From Cymodocea nodosa (Eukaryota; Streptophyta; Magnoliopsida; Alismatales; Cymodoceaceae), in NCBI GenBank assembly GCA_036874045.1, contig CM072342.1, positions 22,501-86,500 of the forward strand: a stretch of 64,000 nt of DNA, given 5' to 3'. Both the position numbers and the translations under genes were made by a program. Shown here in pieces: positions 1 to 11,292 of the stretch. A model generated the notes under the pieces. The model did not search any database, had not been told where the DNA came from, and was given only the letters and a program-made list of their open reading frames with translations. Position 1 is the first letter of the stretch. Each line of letters starts with the position of its first letter.

Positions 1-461
1 ATATGAATCCATAACAATAAGCTCATACTTTTTCTGTAGTTTAATAACATCTACACATAAATCATTCTACAAGTTTAATCAGTCAAATTAAATGTATCTT
101 TAATCATATGTGTTTCATTTAATCTAGAATTCACATCTTAGCTCTTTCAAGACTTCAGATAATTTACTGATTTTTCATTAAGCATTCTGATTTCATTTTA
201 AAATTGTGAAACTGTTAAACTCATGAAATTTAGAAAAAACATAAGATACTATATCTAGATTTGCATAAATAGTAAATTCTATAGCATCTTATATAGCCTT
301 CTAAATATAACATTTAAGCAGTTATAGTTTATAAAAATTTTACAGTCTCAATTATCAGGTGGTTACAGCAAGTTCATAAAAAAAAATTCAATTTCCACAA
401 ACTTTTCAGTACCATTTTAATTCATTTAATTAATAAACTTACATGGTTGTTACTTTAATTA
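1..461 (-). repeat. Probable start of 3' LTR of the gypsy element (partial)
   Basis: No ORF of note. It lies directly beyond the polypurine tract on the minus strand, where a 3' LTR should begin. On that strand it begins TAATTAAAG rather than TG, which would fit a G-to-A change at the second base. The rest of this LTR would lie outside the window. Confidence 0.35.
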
Positions 462-500
462 CCTCCCCCCTATACCTACATTTTGCATTGTCCTCAATGT
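462..500 (-). other. Polypurine tract and conserved pre-PPT block
   Basis: On the minus strand ACATTGAGGACAATGCAAAA (500-481) is followed by GGGGGGAGG (470-462). This pairing is a familiar end of the internal region of plant Athila/Tat-type gypsy elements, where the purine tract primes plus-strand DNA synthesis. It fixes the 3' end of the element's internal part. Confidence 0.6.
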
Positions 501-827
501 AAAAGATTTGACAATAAATACGGTAATTGTAGCAGGCATGAATACAGTTTCGTTGATTTAGCACCTAACTCAACGAATGAATTTAAATCTAAATTCAGGA
601 TAAGTAATTAGTTACATACCTTGTTTCGTTTGTATCCCTTTCTGCATATTCCGATTTTTGATTCTGAAAAACTTTTTATTCATAGATAAAAGCAGAATAT
701 ATAACAAAATAACAGTTAACAAATATTTATAAATCATTGTCTTGCGTGGAACCCAAGCTCCTACGCCTTTGGTAGCTCACAAGCAAGTCAGTTGGTTTCT
801 CAACACAGATACCAACAAATTGGATTG

Positions 828-853
<26 letters not shown>
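828..853. repeat. (TA)n microsatellite
   Basis: About 13 uninterrupted TA units, between the end of the F-box pseudogene and the polypurine tract. Confidence 0.95.
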
Positions 854-858
<5 letters not shown>

Positions 859-932
859 AAATAAACTAAAACTAAAATTTTTCTAAAAGTAAATGCATAA
901 AACACACAACATTAAAAGCACAAAATCACAGC

Positions 933-2069
933 TTAAGAACATGATTGAAAAGTAGAAACAAATGGAATAAACGTGTCAGTCCAAGCAAACTTTTTAGGCA
1001 TAATTCTTCTTGCTATTAATTCTGTTTTAATGCAGTTCGTGTTCTTTCTTAATTTGTAAACTTGCAATATATTATCAATGCTAAATACAAGTGTATTACT
1101 ATTAATGAAATGAAATGCAGAAAGAGATCCATTTCGGTTCCAGGATAATGTACCAGTTTCTATTTCTACATCTATTTCAATATATTCCTCTTCCCACTTC
1201 CATTCATTTATGTCTTTCATGATCCATATTTGAAATTTCATCAACTCATCCTACCATCTTATTAGACATAAAGTAGGATCATCATATTCATTATACCACA
1301 TCCCTATTTGAATTTTATCAAATTCTGCAGATGGTGGTTTAGTTATTTCTCTCGGTATATGCAAAATTTCTATATATTTATCATAACTATCTATGTTTAC
1401 TATGTATAAATCAGATCTAAATGTAACTGATATATCTGTGACTAGATATATATATCCATCAAGTATGACATGCATGTTATTAATTAATGATTTTTGTCCT
1501 AGATATATCATAGTGTTTTCAGTCCAAGATCTATTCAAAAAATTATACACACTCAACCATAAATCTTCATCCCATTTTCCTATAGGTCTCTAATAATATA
1601 ATTTTTCAGGAATGGTCGAATTTTTATCAAAAAATATTAAAGCCGACCCACAATTTTCAGTTGGTACTTCATATCTATTAGGTCTTCCTATATTCCATTC
1701 TTCTCTTGTGATAGGATTTCTGATCAAAATATCAGGTAATAGAATTGCATATCTTTGTTTGGTCTTATATATAATTAATCCTTCATCCGTCCTCATAATA
1801 TGATCTATTCCTTAAAATGTATTGGGTGGAATTCTAGTAGTTTCTTCCATATTCAGATATTCATGGCTAATTGAACTACGATTAAATGACTTCCATATGA
1901 ATCCATCTCTAATCTTAGTCATTTTTGCAGCTTGTAGTCTATGAAAATATTTTTCTCTAACACAGTCTTTAATTTCCTTTGATACACATCACAGTCTGCA
2001 CAGATATTTAGCTAACAAGTTACTTAGTACTTCCCTTAGTGCGTCCAATGGTAATTGTATCAATTCCAT
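933..2069 (-). pseudogene. F-box protein pseudogene inside the retroelement
   Basis: Seen: one uninterrupted register of 378 codons from an ATG at 2069 to a stop at 933-935, broken only by in-frame stops at 1989-1991 (TGA), 1812-1814 (TAA), 1590-1592 (TAG) and 1251-1253 (TAG); no frameshift. The N-terminus reads LPLDALREVLSNLLAKYL, then, after the first stop, CVSKEIKDC, which is a standard F-box. The middle has IRNPITREEW and the C-terminal third FQIWIMKDINEW, typical of the F-box-associated domain. The length matches intact plant F-box proteins. Known: such proteins are substrate receptors of SCF ubiquitin ligases, the F-box binding SKP1. Context: it sits between the gag region (stop at 2256) and the polypurine tract, same strand and same register as gag, so it appears to be element cargo. 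All four stops can arise by one C-to-T change from Arg or Gln codons. It is a dead copy as it stands. Confidence 0.8.
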
Positions 2070-2149
2070 TTGTTGATTCTGTATAACATAAACAAAAATT
2101 TTAGTAGAGACAAAAATTAACATAACTACTACACACCCTCATGAAGTTA

Positions 2150-2236
2150 GGGCATAACTCAACGGACTAAGTTCGTTAAGTTAAGGACTAACTCTACGAT
2201 ACTATTAACTACAAATAAACTTATATATATATATAG
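2150..2236. repeat. Inverted-repeat spacer between gag and F-box blocks
   Basis: Contains AACTCAACGGAC-TAA-GTTCGTTAAGTT, an imperfect hairpin with arms of about 12 bp, then a second partial unit and a short TATATA run. It belongs to the same motif family as the spacers at 3.9-4.4, 6.2 and 11.6 kb. Confidence 0.7.
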
Positions 2237-2255
2237 TTACTTCAATTATACTGCT

Positions 2256-3442
2256 TCATTCAGCTACCCTCCCAGAAGAGGTATCAATTTCATTAATAGT
2301 TCTATTGACAAGGTTAGGTATTGCTTGTATTGGCAATCCTCCAGTAGGTCTAACTTCCATTGATTCCTTCTGTCTAAGCGGTATGTTTCTATTCTGATTT
2401 TGAATTGCAGCATTTCCAAATATAAGATCTAGACGATTGTTTAATTGTTGGATTATCTTCTCTAATTTCTCTATTCTAGATCCTTGTTCTATTAATGCTT
2501 CATAACTTATATTCTTGTCATTTATATTTTCTCCTCCCTGGAAATTGTTGTTTCTCCAAGATAAATTTGGGTGATTTCTCCAATTAGGGTTATAAGAATT
2601 TCCAAAGTTATCTTTTTGGTTTCTAGCATAAATAATATCTAGATCGTTAATGTTTGCATTCTTTTCTGCTAGTTTTTGATTTAATGATAACTCTTCTATT
2701 TTCTTTGTTAATTCAGTTAATTTCGCTTCAAGCATAGTACTTGAATCTATTTCATGCATTCCCCTTGGCAATATTCTTTTATCTGCAATAACTTCAACCG
2801 AGTTTTCCCACTATGTAGTTCTTTTTGCAAAGTTTTCTAAATATGCCCATGTTTCTTTACTACATAGTTTCAGAAATTCATTTTGACAAGTAGATTTTAA
2901 TAAAGATTTTGTTGAAACATCTATGCCTTCATAAATTATACCTATTAATTGTGTTTTACTCATTGCATGATGTGGACATTGAGTCAGTAAATCTTTAAAT
3001 CTTTCAAAATATTTCCAGAATGATTCACCCTGTTTTTGACTACACATTAATATTTCTTTTTTCTTTTTAATCGTTTGATGTGTTGGATAATATTTTTCCA
3101 AAAAAATAGAGCAAAATTCAATCCATGTAGAAATTGAATCAGGCGATAGAGTATATACCATCTCTTTGCTGTGTCTTTTAAAGCAAAAGGGATATATCTA
3201 AGTTTAATAGCATCTATACTCATGTTTGACATTTTCATCATTTGACAAACTTCGTTAAATTCTCTAAGGAAATAATAGGCATCCTCTCTTTCTAATCCAT
3301 GAAAATGTGGCAATTGACTAATATAATTAGATTTCAGTTCAAACCTATCTCCCTCAAAGTTTGGCAATCGAATACATGAAGCTTCATCAACTAATTCAGG
3401 GTACAAAATTTCTCCTAATGGTTTTTCTACTAGAGCAGCCAT
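2256..3442 (-). pseudogene. gag: Ty3/gypsy gag (capsid region), frameshifted
   Basis: Seen: start at 3442 (MAALVEKPLGEIL), then the retrotransposon gag domain: LRYIPFALKDTAKRWY, ISTWIEFCSIFLEKYYPT, ERFKDLLTQCPHH. The register shifts near 3165, inside a TATATA run next to the conserved KRWY, consistent with slippage, and continues to a stop at 2256 with one in-frame stop near 2810. The distal part has YNPNWRNHPNLSWRNNN, a hallmark of the linker after the zinc knuckle in Athila/Tat Gag, but no CCHC knuckle precedes it. Known: Gag forms the virus-like particle. Odd: the gag capsid region should follow the primer site near 11.3 kb, yet lies downstream of integrase. Either the element is rearranged or this is a second element. 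Confidence 0.85.
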
Positions 3443-4882
3443 ATCTACGTTCTCTTTTAAAGAAAGGTTAGCTACACTCTTAAGGATTTCGTTAAAGTCC
3501 AGTTTAGAAAATGTTTCAGTACGCCTCTATGTTGAATATTCCTAGGTAGGTGTTCTTACTAATCGTTTAGTGCTAAGAGAACGAGTCCATGTGCTCATAA
3601 ATAAAATAGCAGACGATTAATTACATACCAGTCTGAAGTTTTCCATTCAGTAAATATTTGTTGACGGATGAAGTTGAATCAACTACTTCTCCTTCCAGTT
3701 CTCAACGTATTCTCCTTTCTTTCAAAAGTGCTGGTAACTCGTAAATAACATTCTGTTCTATATATATAATGCACATCCATAAAGTAAATAAATCTCGTTG
3801 CAAGAACGTGTCTTGTAATGTGCAGCGTGGTTTCTATTTTTATGGGTGTGTGTACCACTACTAATTTCGTACCACTACTAATTTCAAATTTTGGTAACCG
3901 CTAAGCCGACGAAGTTTCGTTCGTGGTTAAAAGAATAACTGTTCTACTTAATCTACGAACTAACCTCGTTGAGTTATAGATAACTTAACGAAATGTCGGT
4001 TACTGTTGCTAACTCCACGGACTAACTTCGATTTAGTTGAACATTTATCCTTTAAGTCCTGTAAAAACTCGAACACTTATCCTTTAACTCTTCGAGTTTT
4101 CAAACCTACAAAACACGTGACTGAACAAAGAAATTTATCTGTTCATTAGTCCTTTTATAAAACTCGAACAATTATTTATCCATGCATATCAAAACTTGAA
4201 CAGTTATCTAACTATTCGATTTTTCATTACTGAATGCACCTTGAAAACACGTGATAACTTAAAACATTAAAAACACACATGCAAATAACTTAACTATACA
4301 AGTTTTTAACATAAAGTATTCGACAAAAACGAGACGTTAACTATCTGAAAGTTTAACTATCAACGGAGTGACCTTATACTATATTACTGGCCTCATGGAG
4401 TTAAGTTTAACTCAACGAACTTACTTCGTTGAGTTAATACTTAACCTCTAAGTCTACTCCTCATAAGTACCTCTATGTTTTTTTTCTCCTACACTCTACT
4501 AACTGAAATAAAGTTAAATACATGTCATTAATGCAGCATTCTAATCAAAATTCGTTTAAATCTAAACATTATATAAATATTTAACTTACAGTTCATTTCA
4601 TGTTATGCAGAATTTACATTTTACCTTGCAGCATGCAGATATTTTCAAGCATCTATTATTTAATCCTGTCATTTAGCAAATTGTAAATCTTTTTAAACAT
4701 TCATGCATAATGTTCCACAAATTATATAACATTCAATATAGTTCATCCATTTCATCATTCTAAACACGTATGAAAAATATATCTGAAAAACATATATTCA
4801 TTCATATGAATAAATTACAGTACAATCAAATTAGATATTTTTCATACAAATATATACAAGTACAAGTCAACGAACTATACAA
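3443..4882. other. Non-coding spacer rich in short hairpins
   Basis: No supportable gene. From 3,880 to 4,440 it holds many units of TAACTC(A/C)ACG-GA and TAACTATC-GA, several as inverted pairs, plus a degenerate direct repeat (AACTCGAACA..TTATCC) at 4,040-4,180 and two CACGTG boxes near 4,112 and 4,248. 4,450-4,880 is plain AT-rich DNA. It separates the gag block from the accessory ORF. Confidence 0.7.
4407..4437. repeat. Perfect 13-bp hairpin
   Basis: TTAACTCAACGAA, a 5-nt loop CTTAC, then TTCGTTGAGTTAA. The arms match at all 13 positions, and TTAAGT/ACTTAA extend the pairing outside with one extra base. It is the best-preserved member of the TAACTCAACG family in the window. Confidence 0.95.
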
Positions 4883-6177
4883 TTAGCCTCTATTCCTAAG
4901 TTCATCTACTTCCTTCTGGAGTTTTTCTATTTGTAGCTCTAATTGTTCTATCATTTCTACAGCTCCAATAATGCCTCTAGAAGGTACAGATACTTCAGCT
5001 GCAGCATAATTTCTATATTCTTTCACTGAAATGGTTTTTGATCTTATCCTTTTGGATGCCCATTTCATGAAATCAATACAGTCTACCATCAATATAGGTA
5101 TCAAATCTCCATAAAATAATTTCTTCTTTGCAGACTTCATTTTGGATAGGAAGACTTAACACCAATTAACTTGAATTCTATTCACAACTGCATAAGTGGC
5201 CTACTTGACAAATTGACTCAATTCAATGTCATGACCTTATCGTTGGTAGACATTTTTAATCAAAAATTGGCTATCATGTGTGCTTTACCATTTAAATGCT
5301 TCAGTCTATTTAATAATGGCACACTAAGATTGATAGCCAAACTATCCTTGATTTCCTGCTCTGTCCATTCAACGACAGTTGTACTTTCTAAAATTTCTTT
5401 TACTTCATTCTTCAATCCAAAAATGTTGTGGAGAAGCTCTGGTGTTATCTGTACATCAGCTTCCTCCACGTTGGAAATTAATTGTCCTTCTTCTTCTCTT
5501 AAATTAGCATAAAAGTAGGACACTAGATTTTCATATATTGCATGCCCTTTCTACTGAGAAATAAATTGTAGTAGACCCTAGAACTCAAATAATTCCTTAA
5601 TTTCTTGCATTCCGTCCTAATTTACTGGTCTACTGTATATGATATCATAACCCCTAATCTCTTGGTATTTATTATAAGCTTCCTGACTCCAAAAGTGTAC
5701 TTCATTCAGAACTATTGCTTCAGTCAGGTCAGGAATGTGACTTTGTTGTTCCAAAGAGGTTTGTTCTTGATCTTCCTCTTCCATAGGCTGAACTTGAACT
5801 TGCTAAAAATGTTCTGCAGATTCCTGAACATTTGTTTCTGCTTTTGTCTATGGTGGTGAGCTGGTAGAACTCTCCACTCTATCTTGAAGTGTTTCATTAA
5901 ATTCAATCAAATCTGCAAAGTCATTTTTGTCCATATGGCTTTGTTTAACTTCTTATTCATTATCTATTCTTTCTTCTTCCTCCTCACTACCAATTTGCAT
6001 TGTCACTGTTCTTTCTGATTCTTTGGTAGATTAGGATGGAGTCACGGGCAATTCAGTTTCTACCCTATTTTCTGTTTCTTCTTCTTGTACAAGCTACAGA
6101 CTAATTCTAGTCTGATTTTCTTCTTTTCTTTGTTCTTGAATTCCACCTTGATTTTCTTCTTTTCTTTGCTCTTTCAT
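4883..6177 (-). pseudogene. Retroelement accessory ORF (plant transposon-protein type)
   Basis: Seen: ATG at 6177, then a very acidic, Gln/Glu-rich N-terminal part (EEEEERIDNE, MEEEDQEQ), then VHFWSQEAYNKYQEIRGY and ENLVSYFYANLREEEGQL, VEEADVQITPELLHNIFGL. The frame runs to about 5260 with around eight in-frame stops, then continues one register over (near 5140) as DLIPILMVDCIDFMKWASK and ends in a short coiled coil (EMIEQLELQIEKLQKEVDEL) at 4883. Known: FYANL followed by a V..xx(V/I).(I/F)....(L/I)..(I/F).L pattern is typical of the accessory protein found next to gag or pol in plant gypsy elements, of unknown function. It lies between two hairpin spacers. It is decayed. Confidence 0.65.
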
Positions 6178-6196
6178 CCATGGAATTATAGATAAC

Positions 6197-6310
6197 TCCA
6201 CGGACTAAGTCCGTGGACTTAACTACAGTACTTCGTTGAGTTACAGTTAACTCAATGGAGTAAGCTCGTTGACTAACTCAAGACTCAACAGAGTAAGTTC
6301 GTATAGACAG
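6197..6310. repeat. Inverted-repeat spacer, TAACTCAACG family
   Basis: Opens with a perfect hairpin TCCACGGAC-TAA-GTCCGTGGA (6197-6217), followed by TTCGTTGAGTTA-CAG-TTAACTCAATGGA and further partial units. It separates integrase from the accessory ORF. Confidence 0.9.
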
Positions 6311-6349
6311 ATATAATAATAAAAAATACTTAAGATAATAGTTTTTTTT

Positions 6350-6515
6350 TCTTCGATTTTTATTATGTTTCGGTTAGACCGATTTTTTTCTGGTTGAACC
6401 GATACTATGTTTTGGTAAAACCAAAAGTTTTTTTTTTTACTAAAAATTAATATAGATTTTTTATGTTCCGGTCATACCGATGGATCCAATCGGTTGAACC
6501 ATAATGATTTTTTTT
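6350..6515. repeat. Second hairpin family: CGGTT-AACCG cluster
   Basis: Five small inverted repeats in about 160 bp of T-rich DNA, for example TCGGTTAGACCGA, CTGGTTGAACCG, TTTTGGT-AAA-ACCAAAA, CCGGTCATACCG and ATCGGTTGAACC. No ORF. It lies just downstream of the integrase end on the element strand. Confidence 0.85.
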
Positions 6516-6571
6516 ATATTTTATATTTTTTTTTTAATAAAAATAAAAATAAAATAAAAACTGATTTCTTA

Positions 6572-7690
6572 CTAAGTAAAGTTCGAGTAGTCCTCTACTC
6601 TTACTTCTTTTATAATTCCAAAGGAGCTTTTTGGTATTTTCAAAATAGGTCTAAGTCTTTGTCCATTTACTTTAAATATATTCTGATTTTTAGGATTTTC
6701 AATCTCAATAGCTCCATAGGGATAAATATTTCGAACTATGTAAGGTCCTACCCATCTAGATCTTAATTTTCCTAGATGGTTATGGAGTCTAGCCATGTAA
6801 AGATATACTTCTTGTCCTATTTCAAAGCTTTTTGGAATAATTTTCCTATCATGCCAGAATTTCATTTTCTCTTTTTCTCTTATAGTCTTCGAATAAGCTT
6901 CATTTCTAAATTCTTCTAATTCAATTAATTGCATTTTCCTATTTTTAGCAGCTTGATTTAAATTAGTGTTCAGAGTTTTTAATGCCCAATAAGCTTTATG
7001 TTCTATTTCAGCTGGTAAATGACAAAATTTTCTATATACTAGCCTAAAAGGTGACATACCTAAGCTTGTCTTATAAGCAGTTCTATAAGCCCAAAGTGCA
7101 TCTATCAATCTATTAGCTCAATCTGTTCTAGTAGGATTTACTACTTTTTCTAAGATTAACTTAATTTATTTGTTAGCACTTTCTACTTGTCCACTTGTTT
7201 GCAGATAATATGATGTTGTAATTTTGTGGTTTACTCCATATTTCTTCATTAAGGCTTCAAAACTTCTATTACAGAAATGAGTTCCTCTATCACTAATAAT
7301 AGTTTTAGGTATTCTAAATCTGACAAATATATTGGTTCTTATAAATTGTATTACCACTTTGTTGTCATTAGTTTTTGTAGGAATAACTTCTATCCATTTA
7401 GATACATAATCCACCCCCAACAATATGTAATTAAATTGATTAGACATAGGAAATAGACCCATAAAATCTATTCCCCACACATCAAAGATTTCAACCTCAA
7501 CAATAGAATTAAGAGGCATCATACTCCTCTTTGATATTCTTCCTATTTGTTGACATCTTAAATAACTTAAGCAATATTTATGAGCATCTTTGAATAGTGT
7601 TGGCCAATAAAACCCACATTGTAGAATTTTTGTAGTAGTTTTCCTTGAACCAAAATGCCCTCCACAAGCTTGGTCATAACAGAAAGACAA
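6572..7690 (-). pseudogene. pol (INT): Ty3/gypsy integrase
   Basis: Seen in order on the minus strand: the H-H-C-C zinc finger (GGHFGSRKTTTKIL..CLSYLRCQQIGRISKR), the catalytic core with VWGIDFMGLFP (first Asp), ISDRGTHFCNRSF (second Asp) and YLQTSGQVESANK (Glu region), then the C-terminal [34 protein letters not shown]. Stops interrupt at 7166-7168 (TAA) and 7118-7120 (TGA; the family has Trp here). The register is unbroken from reverse transcriptase. Known: integrase inserts the cDNA into the genome. It is the last domain of pol, and the frame ends at 6572. Not functional as written. Confidence 0.9.
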
Positions 7691-7870
7691 TATGCTCTGA
7701 TATTTAGTTTTTAGAAGACATCTCCTTAAAACCAGATCAGAACATTTCTTAAATAAGTATGGGTCTTCTCAATAGTAATATTTTACTCTTGAGAAAAATA
7801 ATTTCTTATCCTATCTATTCCTATCCTTAGGTGTTAAACTAGTAACTAAGTAATTAACTATGTCTGCATA
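7691..7870 (-). pseudogene. RNase H-integrase linker of gypsy pol
   Basis: Same register as the flanking pol segments. It reads YADIVNYLVTSLTPKDRNR, then VKYYY and EDPYLFKKCSDLVLRRC, the usual linker before integrase. Stops at 7871-7873 (TAG), 7811-7813 (TAG) and 7769-7771 (TGA); the first and third replace a Trp that is conserved in this linker. Confidence 0.8.
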
Positions 7871-8614
7871 CTAAGGTATTGTGTTGGTCATTAATTGTTC
7901 ATTAGGAAAATTATCCTTAATTTCAATATTTGATTTTTCTATTTGTAATATTGATAAATGATTTGCTACTACATTCTCATAACTTTTTTTATCTTTAATT
8001 TCTAAATTAAATTCTTGTAATAATAATATCCATTGGATCAATCTAGGCTTAGTTTCTTTTTTTGCTATTAGGTGTTTTAAAGCTACATGATCCGTGTATA
8101 CTATTACTTTAGCTCCAATCAGATATGATCTAAACTTTTCCAAGGTAAACGCAACAGCTAATAGTTCTTTTTCAGTAGTTGTATAATTAACTTGAGCATC
8201 ATTTAAGGTTTTGCTTGCATAATAAATCACTCTAGGAGATTTTTCTATCTTTTGTCTCAACATTGCTCCTACAGCAAAATCAGATACATCACACATTAAT
8301 TCAAATGTATGACTCCAATCAGGTGCTTGAATTATAGAAGTTGAAATTAAGCTAGTTTTAAGTCTGAAAAATGATTCATTGTAATTTTTATCAAAGTTAA
8401 ATGGGACATCTTTTAATAGATTAGTTAAAGGTCTAGCTATTTTGCTAAAGTATTTAATAAATCTTCTATAAAAACCAGCATGTCCTAGAAATGATCTAAT
8501 ATCTTTTATTGATTTAAGTTCTGGTAGATTAGAAATTACTTCTATTTTAGCTTTATCTACTTCCAACCCTTTCTTTGAAATAACATGCCCTAAGATTATT
8601 CTTTGTTTAACCAT
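7871..8614 (-). pseudogene. pol (RH): Ty3/gypsy reverse transcriptase thumb and RNase H
   Basis: Reads [20 protein letters not shown] and [20 protein letters not shown] (connection region), then RNase [17 protein letters not shown] (first catalytic Asp), [20 protein letters not shown] (Glu) and [13 protein letters not shown] (Asp). Known: RNase H degrades the RNA strand during reverse transcription. The segment is joined in register to the upstream reverse transcriptase across a single TGA (8630-8632) where the family has Trp (LVLN-stop-EKCHFM). Confidence 0.9.
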
Positions 8615-8629
8615 GAAATGACATTTTTC

Positions 8630-9535
8630 TCAATTTAGAACTAGATTTTTTTCCACACAGGGTTTTAATATTTGGTCTAAATTTTTTAAACAAACTTCAT
8701 ATGAGTTGTCATAAACAGTAAAATCATCCATAAATATTTCTAAAAAATCTTCAGTCATTCTAGTAAATATGTCTTGCATACACCTTTGAAAAGTGGTTAG
8801 TGCATTGCATAATTTGAATGGCATTATCTTAAAAGCATAAGTTCCATTAGGACAAGTGAAAGTTGTTTTCTCTTGATCATCTAATGCTATTGAAATTTGA
8901 TTATAACTTGAATACCCGTCTAGGAAACAAAAATATTCTTGCCCTACTAATTTTTCCAGCATTTGATCTATAAAAGGTAAGGGAAAATAATCTTTCCTAG
9001 TCACAGCATTCAACTTTCTATAGTCTATGCATACTCTCCAGCCTGATTGAATTCTAGTAGGTATCAAGTCTTGACTTTCATTCCTAATAACTGTTACTCC
9101 TGATTTCTTGGGAACTACATGGATTGGGATAACCCACGAGCTATTAGAAATCTGATAAATTATGTCATTATCTAACCATTTTACTATTTCTTTCCTAACT
9201 ACTTCTTTAAGGTTTGGATTTAATCTCCTCTCAGGAATTCTAACAGGTTTAGCATTCTCTTCTAAATATATGTGGTGACAGCATAAAGTTGAACTTAACC
9301 CTTTTATATCAGTCATAGTCCATCCTATTACTTCTTTATAACTTCTCACTACATCTTTTAATTTAGCTATTTGATCCTCTTTTAAATCTGAAGCAATAAT
9401 GATTGGACAGGTTTGTTTCTCTTCCAAAAATATATAGGTTAATTCAAGAGGTAAATGTTTTAATTCTAAATGCTGCCCATCAGAAGCTAGAGCTCCTAAT
9501 TGAACATCATCATTTTCTAAATTAATTTCTTTCAA
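8630..9535 (-). pseudogene. pol (RT): Ty3/gypsy reverse transcriptase
   Basis: Seen: WRVCIDYRKLNAVTRKDYFP, FIDQMLEKLVGQEYFCFLDG, then TFTCPNGTYAFKIMPFKLCN and the active site EIFMDDFTVY (FMDD, the gypsy form of YxDD). Catalytic Asp residues are present. Known: copies element RNA into DNA. Continuous in register with protease upstream across one TGA at 9539-9541. Confidence 0.93.
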
Positions 9536-9538
9536 ATC

Positions 9539-10165
9539 TCATTCTATATTTATGCTTTCACTTTCCTCTAAAGTTTTAGAATTGATTTGCCTATTTAATT
9601 CTTCTTGAATCACGTCATCTAACATATCTCCTTCACCCTCTAAAAAGTCTATGGTATGTAATGACATTTCTAACTCCTCAAACCTTTCTGGTTTGAAAAT
9701 ATTTAATTGAGTATCCTCATTACCATATGCTAACTTCATTACTCCAGTTTTACAATTTATAACAGTCTTTGATGTTGCTAAAAATGGCCTTCCCAAAATT
9801 AAAGATGTATCACTATTTTTATGCTTAATTTGTTGGAAATCCAAAATTACAATATCAATAGGATATATAAAGTTTTTGATTTTAATTAAGACATCCTTTA
9901 TTTTTCCTCTAGGGTATCTTATACTTCTATCAGCTAATTGAATAACCGTACTAGTAGGAGTTAAGCCTTCTAATCCTAAGGATGCAAATATATCACTTGG
10001 CATAACATTTATACTTGCACCTAAGTCTATTAAGGTTCTTTCTAGAATGGTATCTCCTATGGTACATGATATAACAGGGATTCTAGGATCAGATAACTTT
10101 TTAAGAATTTGTGGTAGAAATAAGGAACTACTTTGCTCAACTAAAAAGACATTTCTAAGAACTTT
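9539..10165 (-). pseudogene. pol (PR): Ty3/gypsy aspartic protease
   Basis: The active-site motif LIDLGASINVMP lies near 10,030-10,000 on the minus strand, preceded by VISCTIGDTILERT and followed by STVIQLADRSIRYPRGKIKD and SLILGRPFLATSKTVI (flap and ILG motif). Known: retroviral-type aspartic protease that matures Gag-Pol. The Met at 10003 is not a real start: the same register continues upstream into the gag-like linker. Confidence 0.9.
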
Positions 10166-11239
10166 TCACTCTCTTTTCTTAGTACACTAATCTTTTAGAA
10201 ATTTAGCACAAGGTGGCATTTTCTGCAATAGATCTAACAAAGGAATGTTAACTTGCACTTTTTCAAAAATTTCTCTGATTTTTTCTTGTTTTTCAGGTAT
10301 TGTTTGTTGTAATCTTTCAGGATAGGGTGCTAAAGATTGTGATTTAAAAGATTCTTTTTCTTTCATTTGATTTGTTTGATCATTTTTAGCCTCATTAGCA
10401 GATTCAGATTGTTCTTCAGTGATTTCTAGATTTTCAACTATTACATTTTCATTATCATTTTGATTTTTACTCTTATCCACCTTCATATTATTTTCATTTT
10501 GAGTTCTTGATGGTATATTAGTTCTACATCTTAATGTTACACATACATCTTCCAGATTTTTGTTACACTCATGATGTTTTTGTATATCATTTTCGTGATT
10601 ATGATCTTCAATTGTTTTTAGTTTTAAAGTACATTCTTTAAATTCTCTTACATTAGTATTTTCTTTTGGCTGTGTATTTTGCAAATTATGTAGATCTATA
10701 ACATTATAATTTCCATTGTCCTGTTGCATAACTTGTATTTTCGTTGTATATTCGTCCAATGCTTTTAGTTTTCTTTCCAGATCATCTAATCTCGTTGCAT
10801 TCAATTTTTGATCAATTTTCATTATAGTTTTTTCAGTTTCGTAAATTATATCCATTTTAGGTTTTGAATATGCTTCCTTATAGTTTAATTGGTTGACTTC
10901 TTGTTGCTGACATATAAAGTATTTTAGTTTGTCCAGGTTTTACTCTATACTACGCTCTAGTCTATCATACCTATCTCAAACTTCCGTGTCTCTCAACATC
11001 TTACACATTCTATACTGACCATCAATTGGGTAAACCATAGGATTCTCATACTCGGCTCTATTATATTGAGGATAATTCATTTGTTGTTCATGAGATCTAG
11101 CCATCTGCAAACGTCTCAGTTTTAAATAATCAGAAATGTCGTGTCCTTTAGAATTACAGAATTCACATATGTTAACTACAGGTTTCAGAAATCTTTGAGT
11201 ATAAGCATATGCCATATTCTCAATTACAGAAGAAAACAC
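10166..11239 (-). pseudogene. gag (3' part): Gag distal part with degenerate zinc knuckle
   Basis: Seen: one register with stops at 10976-10978, 10940-10942, 10187-10189 and 10166-10168. Near the start is NICEFCNSKGHDISDYLKL, a CX2CX4HX4C knuckle whose last Cys is Tyr. A long Asn/Lys/Glu-rich segment follows, then YPERLQQTIPEKQEKIREIF and KMPPCAKFLKD..CTKKRE, the conserved gag-protease linker of Athila/Tat elements. No capsid domain is present between the primer site (11,293) and this frame. That domain is found instead at 3,442-2,256. Confidence 0.75.
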
Positions 11240-11292
11240 ACAACACTCTAGCTATTAAAACGAAACAGCTCTAACAGTTGCTTATATGAATT

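Noticed and set aside
6572..11239. Reassigned genetic code (stop codons read as Trp)
   Set aside because: TGA, TAG and TAA all appear at Trp and at other positions, ordinary TGG still encodes conserved Trp nearby, and STN7 uses TAA as a normal stop. Methylation decay is sufficient.
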